From Halococcus thailandensis JCM 13552 (lineage in GTDB: Archaea > Halobacteriota > Halobacteria > Halobacteriales > Halococcaceae): 54,626 nt of DNA. The notes under the pieces are model-generated. The model worked only from the letters and a program-made list of their open reading frames with translations. It did no database searches and was not told where the DNA came from. The position numbers were made by a program, and so were the translations under genes. Below, one piece after another: positions 50,623 through 54,626 of this stretch (its first letter is position 1; every line of letters begins with the position of its first letter). The DNA is taken from contig NZ_AOMF01000134.1 of assembly GCF_000336715.1 (NCBI RefSeq), forward strand, positions 1-54,626. Direction: 5' to 3'.

Positions 50623-51684
50623 TCAATCCTGATCGAGGAGCCTGTCGATATCGAGTCGATCGACGAGTAGCGACTGCATCCGCTCGATGGTGTCGGCGCT
50701 CCGTGCAGGGCCAGCAGCGATGGCGTCCTCGGCGCGGTCGACGGCCGTGATGGTGTCGGAGGGGACGCGGAGCACCGGTACGTCGGCCTTCTCAGCACGA
50801 CCCAGAACCGCCTGTGGGGGGCTGTGACCGCCGGTGAGAAGCAGACAGGCGATGCCCGACGCCTGCAGCGCCGCGGTCTGAATCTCGGATCGATCACCAC
50901 CGGTGATCATCGCGGCCGAGCGCGTGCGTCGGAACTGCCCGAGTGCGGCTTCGGATCCCATGGCGCCGACGGAAACCCGTTCGACGAGACCGTCGAGCGG
51001 GGTTTCGTCGGTGAGCACTCGTGCGCCGAGCTCGTCGGCGAGATCCGCCACGGTGATGCCCGCGAGCTCGCGCTGGTGGGGCACCACCCCGAGAACCGGT
51101 ATCCCACGGTCTTCGAGGAACGGGATGGCGTCGGTCGTCAGCTCGTCGTAGTTGTCGTCGGACACGCCGTTGAACAGCACGCCGTCTACCTCGTCGAGCT
51201 GTCGGGTCGCCGCGAGTACGTCGTCGATGTCGCCGGGCTCGTCGTAGTGGGCGATGAGAACCACCCGAGTGTCGAGCAGCTCCGCGACGTCCCGGTCGGT
51301 GAGATCGATGATCCCGCCCGTCGAGAGTCGGGTGCCGCCCTCGATTACGATCAGCTCACGGCCGGTGGCGAGTTCGCGGTAGCTCTCGGTGACGCGCTCG
51401 CGCAGTTCAGCCGGATCGGCCTGGCCACGCAGTGCCGTCTCGACGAGCGTCTGTGAGTAGACCACCGGCTCCAGGTCGTGCACCTCGGCATCGAGATCGA
51501 GCAGTTCGCCCGCGAGTAGCGGATCCTTGTCGAGCGTCTTGCCGACGTTGCTCTGGAGGCGCGTCCCCTTCGGTTTCATGTAGCCGGCGTCCACGTCGCG
51601 CTCGGCGGCGATTCGTGCGATCGCGAGTGCGATGGCCGTCTTGCCGGTGCTCTCGTCGGTCGTGGTGAATAGTATCGGGTTCAT
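50623..51684 (-). CDS. phosphotransacetylase-like protein (BioD-like P-loop plus DRTGG domain)
   Basis: The 353-residue protein starts with a P-loop NTPase of the BioD type (ILFTTTDESTGKTAIALAIA). It continues with IVIEGGTRLSTGGIIDLTDR and the DRTGG domain (AALGQFRRTRSAAMITGGDR). This is the N-terminal half of long phosphotransacetylases without the catalytic Pta domain. Haloarchaea keep it next to acetyl-CoA synthetase (ADP-forming). It may be a regulatory or nucleotide-sensing subunit of acetate metabolism. The start overlaps the acd stop by four bases (ATGA), so the two are coupled. Confidence 0.87.
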   Translation of the reverse strand: MNPILFTTTDESTGKTAIALAIARIAAERDVDAGYMKPKGTRLQSNVGKTLDKDPLLAGELLDLDAEVHDLEPVVYSQTLVETALRGQADPAELRERVTESYRELATGRELIVIEGGTRLSTGGIIDLTDRDVAELLDTRVVLIAHYDEPGDIDDVLAATRQLDEVDGVLFNGVSDDNYDELTTDAIPFLEDRGIPVLGVVPHQRELAGITVADLADELGARVLTDETPLDGLVERVSVGAMGSEAALGQFRRTRSAAMITGGDRSEIQTAALQASGIACLLLTGGHSPPQAVLGRAEKADVPVLRVPSDTITAVDRAEDAIAAGPARSADTIERMQSLLVDRLDIDRLLDQD

Positions 51685-53783
51685 CGGTCGAGTTCCTCCG
51701 GGTCGATCGTCGCCGCGAGATCCACCGCCACGACGCCGTCCGGCGTGGCGACGAGTGGGTTGATATCGAGTTCGAGAAGGGACGGAAAATCGGTCACCAG
51801 CTGCGAGATGCGCTGGATGGTCTCGACGAGCGCTTCCTCGTCGACGGGAGTACGGCCCCGAGCGCCGCGAAGCAACGGTGCAGCATCGATCTCGTCGATC
51901 ATGGCCGCGGCCATCGGTTCGCTCACGGGGGCGACCCTGACGGCGACGTCTTCGAGCGTTTCGACGAAGATGCCGCCGAGACCGAACAGGAGTAGAGGGC
52001 CGAACTGCGGATCGCGGTTCACGCCGACGATGGTCTCGGTACCGGCATCGAGGTCGACCTGTTCTTGGAGCTGGACGCCGAGCACGGTCGCGTTCGGCTG
52101 GTAGTTCTTCGCGCGAGCGACGAGATCCTCGTAGGTGTCCGCCACCGCGTCGTCGGGAACGCCGACACGGACGCCGCCGATATCGGATTTGTGCTGAATG
52201 TCCGGGCTGGCGACTTTCATGACGACGTCGCCGTCGATCTCGGCCGCACGGCGTTCGGCGTCGCTCGGCGTGTCGACGACGGCCCCTTCGGGCGTCGGAA
52301 TACCGTAGGCATCGAGCAGCTCCATCGCCTCGATCCCGAGCGCGTTCGAGGGACGGTCGGCCGCCCGCTCGATGATTTCCCGGGCAGCCGCCTCGTCGAC
52401 GTCGAACGACGTCGGGGCTGCGTACTCGCGGGTCGAGATCTCTCGATAGCGGGCGAGCGAGTCGAGACCCGTGACCGCTCGTGCCGGGTCGAAATACGTC
52501 GGTATGCCCGCGTCGTCGAGGATCGACTGGGCCGCCTGTGTCGATTCGCCGCCCATCAGACAGGCGGCCACCGGGAGGCCGTGCTCGGCCTGTGTTGCGG
52601 TCGTGATCTCGGCGAGCTCCTCGAAGGAGAGCACGGCCGTCGGGCAGGCGAGCACGAGCGCCGCACCGACGTTCGGATCGGCAAGCGCGACGTCGAGCGC
52701 GTCGCTGAACCGCTCGGCCGCTGCATCGCCGATGACGTCGACCGGGTTGTAGATGTCCGCTTCGTCGGGGAGGACCTCCGCGAACGAGTCGAGCGTATCG
52801 TCGGTGAACGAGGTAAGTTCCAGCTGTGAGTCGCCGATCGCATCGGTCGCCAGCACGCCCGGTCCGCCGGCGTTCGTGATCACGGCAACCCCATCGCTCT
52901 CGGGGAGCGGCTGGCCGTCGAGCATGGTCGCGGCGTCGAACAGCTCCTCGACCGTCTCCGCACGGATGACGCCCGCCTGTTCGAGACCCGCCTCGTACGC
53001 GCGCTCGCTGCCGGCGATCGCCCCCGTGTGCGAGGAGGCTGCCTGCGCGCCCGCCTCCGTGCGACCGGATTTCACCACCACGATCGGCGTCTCCTGTGTG
53101 ACCTCCCGGGCGGTCTCGATGAACCCGCTCCCGTCGGCGATGTCCTCCAGATAGCCGATGACGGCGCTCGTGTCGTCGCTCTCGCCCCACGCCGCGACGA
53201 AATCGCGCTCGTCGAGGACGGCTTTGTTGCCGAGCGATACCACGTCGCGAAAGCCGATATCGCGGTCGTTGGCCCAGTCGAGCACGGCGGTGATGAACGC
53301 ACCCGACTGGCTCATGAACGATATCGAGCCGTCTCGAGCGCTCTCGGGACCGAACGTCGCGTTCATGTTCACCGCGGTGCTCATCACGCCGACGCTGTTC
53401 GGCCCGACGAGATTCAGCCCGTATTCGCTGGCCGTCTCCTGGAGTTCGCGCTCGCGTGTGGCTCCTTTGCTGCCGGTCTCACCGAAACCGGCGGTGAGCA
53501 CGACGACGTTTTCGATGCCGGCCTCCCCGGCGTCGCGGACGACGTCGACGGCGATCTCGGCCGGCACGACCACGACGGCGAGATCGACGGGATCGGGCAC
53601 CGAACCGAGATCGGGATAGCACGCGCGGTCGAACACCGTCTCCGTGCCCGGGTTGACGGGAACCACGTCACCGTCGAATTCGAGGAGGTTGGCCGTGACC
53701 GCTCGCCCGACCGACCCGTCGCGCTCGGTTGCACCGACGACGGCGACGCGCTCGGGGGCGAACAGGCCCGGGAGTTCACTCAT
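51681..53783 (-). CDS. acd: acetate-CoA ligase (ADP-forming), fused alpha-beta
   Basis: The 700-residue enzyme makes acetate and ATP from acetyl-CoA, ADP and phosphate. The order is CoA-binding domain (PERVAVVGATERDGSVGRAV), ligase domain with the phosphorylated His in ASSHTGAIAGSERAYEAG, and an ATP-grasp domain containing SPDIQHKSDIGGVRVGVPD (the second conserved His) and GLGGIFVETLEDVAVRVAPV. Haloarchaea use the single-chain fusion, whereas thermophiles use separate subunits. The ATG at 53783 lies 27 bases after a TATA-like AGTATCTTTA, so the transcript is probably leaderless; a GTG one codon earlier is possible. Confidence 0.94.
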   Translation of the reverse strand: MSELPGLFAPERVAVVGATERDGSVGRAVTANLLEFDGDVVPVNPGTETVFDRACYPDLGSVPDPVDLAVVVVPAEIAVDVVRDAGEAGIENVVVLTAGFGETGSKGATRERELQETASEYGLNLVGPNSVGVMSTAVNMNATFGPESARDGSISFMSQSGAFITAVLDWANDRDIGFRDVVSLGNKAVLDERDFVAAWGESDDTSAVIGYLEDIADGSGFIETAREVTQETPIVVVKSGRTEAGAQAASSHTGAIAGSERAYEAGLEQAGVIRAETVEELFDAATMLDGQPLPESDGVAVITNAGGPGVLATDAIGDSQLELTSFTDDTLDSFAEVLPDEADIYNPVDVIGDAAAERFSDALDVALADPNVGAALVLACPTAVLSFEELAEITTATQAEHGLPVAACLMGGESTQAAQSILDDAGIPTYFDPARAVTGLDSLARYREISTREYAAPTSFDVDEAAAREIIERAADRPSNALGIEAMELLDAYGIPTPEGAVVDTPSDAERRAAEIDGDVVMKVASPDIQHKSDIGGVRVGVPDDAVADTYEDLVARAKNYQPNATVLGVQLQEQVDLDAGTETIVGVNRDPQFGPLLLFGLGGIFVETLEDVAVRVAPVSEPMAAAMIDEIDAAPLLRGARGRTPVDEEALVETIQRISQLVTDFPSLLELDINPLVATPDGVVAVDLAATIDPEELDR

Positions 53784-53913
53784 CACTAGCGACCATCGGG
53801 GCGCAGCGTAAAGATACTAGTACATTTCTCTCCCCCCCCCTGCACGCGCCGCCAACGACAGTCGTCCGAACACCGTCGTGATCCGAGGACCGATGGCGGT
53901 GCAGAGATCCGGT

Positions 53914-54495
53914 TCAGGTGCCGATGGCGGAGCCATCGCGTGCTGCACGTCGCCCGTTCAGCGCGAGGAACACCATCGAAAGGCCGGAGCTGAGGAGGTT
54001 CACGCCGAAGAGCAGGCCGATCGCCCATTCGGCGGTACTCGGCCAGCCAATCCACAGCAACACGCCAACGGCCAGCGCGAGGATCCCGCTCGCGATCGGC
54101 CACCACCAGTTCGGCCGCGAACGCAGTCTGATTCCCATGAGAATTTCGAGCACGCCGTTGAACACGAACACGACGGCCAGGACAAGCGTGAGCGTCGTCA
54201 GTCCGAGCACGGGATTGACCAGCGTGACGATCCCGCCGACGACGTACAGCAGCGCCAGCAGCCCCTGACTGAGTGCACCTGTCCAGCCGCGTGCGGAGAA
54301 CACGTGGACCCCATGACTGAGACCACTCACGACGAGCAACGCTCCCAGGAGTGCGGACAGCGCGAGACCCGTCACCAACGGGACGACGATCGCGACCACG
54401 CCCAACAGCGAGATGAGGAGTCCGGCGGCCGCGAGATACCGCCACGTCGTTGCCAACGGTGTCGTCCCGGAGCTCGTTCCTGTTCGAGTGCTCAT
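53914..54495 (-). CDS. HdeD-like membrane protein (DUF308)
   Basis: The 193-residue protein has six membrane segments in DUF308 repeats: YLAAAGLLISLLGVVAIVVP, LLGALLVVSGLSHGVHVFSA, GLLALLYVVGGIVTLVNPVL and PIASGILALAVGVLLWIGWP are typical. Bacterial HdeD is linked to acid resistance; haloarchaeal copies have no tested role. The ATG at 54495 is preferred over an in-frame start at 54519. TTTATATT lies about 34 bases before it. The gene lies downstream of the acd promoter region but is on the same strand, 130 bases upstream of acd. Confidence 0.85.
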   Translation of the reverse strand: MSTRTGTSSGTTPLATTWRYLAAAGLLISLLGVVAIVVPLVTGLALSALLGALLVVSGLSHGVHVFSARGWTGALSQGLLALLYVVGGIVTLVNPVLGLTTLTLVLAVVFVFNGVLEILMGIRLRSRPNWWWPIASGILALAVGVLLWIGWPSTAEWAIGLLFGVNLLSSGLSMVFLALNGRRAARDGSAIGT

Positions 54496-54545
54496 GATAT
54501 ATCTAAACCGTAATATCACGAGTGGAAATATAAACTATCTTTCAA

Positions 54546-54626
54546 CAGCGAGAGAATCCCGTCCCGAGGCCGCAGGCCGAGGGGCGGGCGTGAATCGCGT
54601 AAGCTGTGTCTCGGTACTGTGCAACC
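54546..54626 (+). mobile_element. left end of a second TnpB-type IS200/IS605 element, cut by window edge
   Basis: CAGCGAGAG at 54546-54554 and GTGAATCGCGTAAGCT at 54590-54605 match, base for base, the two blocks that flank the left-end hairpin of the element at 36.5-38.0 kb. Between them lies a different and longer palindrome: CCCGTCCC (54558-54565) with GGGGCGGG (54581-54588), and GGCC/GGCC inside. The orientation predicts a tnpB gene reading rightward just beyond the window. Confidence 0.7.

Noticed and set aside
51685-53190. N-terminal extension of the phosphotransacetylase-like frame to 855 codons
   Set aside because: The extension is Arg-rich antisense-like sequence lying in another frame of acd; the P-loop begins right after the ATG at 51684.
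53832-53840. Run of nine C residues upstream of acd
   Set aside because: An isolated homopolymer in a noncoding gap; no structure or function can be argued, and length may be a sequencing artefact.
1-54626. Search for tRNA, rRNA and CRISPR arrays
   Set aside because: No cloverleaf with a GGTTCAAATCC-type arm, no rRNA-like stretch and no regularly spaced repeats were recognised by eye; a tRNAscan or Infernal run would be decisive.

Overview
The window comes from an extremely halophilic archaeon (class Halobacteria). The proteins are strongly acidic and the coding DNA is GC-rich. Promoters look archaeal, with TATA boxes about 25-30 bases upstream of many start codons, which implies many leaderless mRNAs. 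Twin-arginine signal peptides are used. Diagnostic archaeal or haloarchaeal genes are present: TFB, the aCPSF1/FttA termination nuclease, NreA, ADP-forming acetyl-CoA synthetase, and families DUF371, DUF373 and DUF5789. The genus cannot be fixed from the sequence alone. I saw no rRNA, tRNA or CRISPR array.

Layout. (1) 1-13.2 kb is a surface-glycan locus: a membrane GT-C glycosyltransferase cut by the left edge, all four dTDP-rhamnose genes (rmlA, rmlD, rmlB, rmlC), two SAM methyltransferases, two GT2 glycosyltransferases (one fused to DUF2304), a polysaccharide deacetylase, a UPF0104/AglD-type membrane protein and an alkaline-phosphatase-superfamily enzyme. Together they could build, methylate, deacetylate and export a rhamnose-containing glycan. 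(2) 13.3-19.1 kb carries exported or envelope proteins of unknown function: a protein with a ParB-like motif, a Tat-exported protein of eleven exact decapeptide repeats, a membrane-anchored winged-helix protein, an Asp-tailed secreted protein, a zinc-ribbon membrane protein and a Tat protein with a triplicated module. (3) 19.2-26.5 kb has an MFS exporter, a macro-domain protein and a complete TAXI-type TRAP transporter operon. (4) 26.5-36.4 kb has FttA with an unusual long leader, a DMT permease, a BMP-fold protein without a signal peptide, endonuclease III, DUF371, a degenerate GH2-like protein, a coiled-coil protein and SppA.

(5) 36.4-38.3 kb holds an IS200/IS605-type TnpB element sitting in a broken nucleoside deaminase gene. 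The element carries a 42-residue ribbon-helix-helix-like gene just ahead of tnpB, with a perfect palindrome abutting its start codon. The left end of a related element begins at the right edge of the window. (6) 38.3-47.1 kb is mostly housekeeping: DUF373, AroD, DUF5789, two CPBP membrane proteins, NreA, a frameshifted small membrane protein, TFB, RNase HI, a PadR regulator resembling RosR, and pyrophosphatase. (7) 47.1-54.6 kb holds a Bat-type HTH regulator followed by an amino-acid permease and M20 peptidase pair, then the acetate/ATP-forming acd operon and a DUF308 membrane protein.

The most interesting material is the TnpB element with its small putative regulator and operator, the FttA leader, the decapeptide-repeat exported protein, and divergent gene pairs that appear to share a single TATA element. 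No stretch above about 300 bases lacks a gene or the mobile element.
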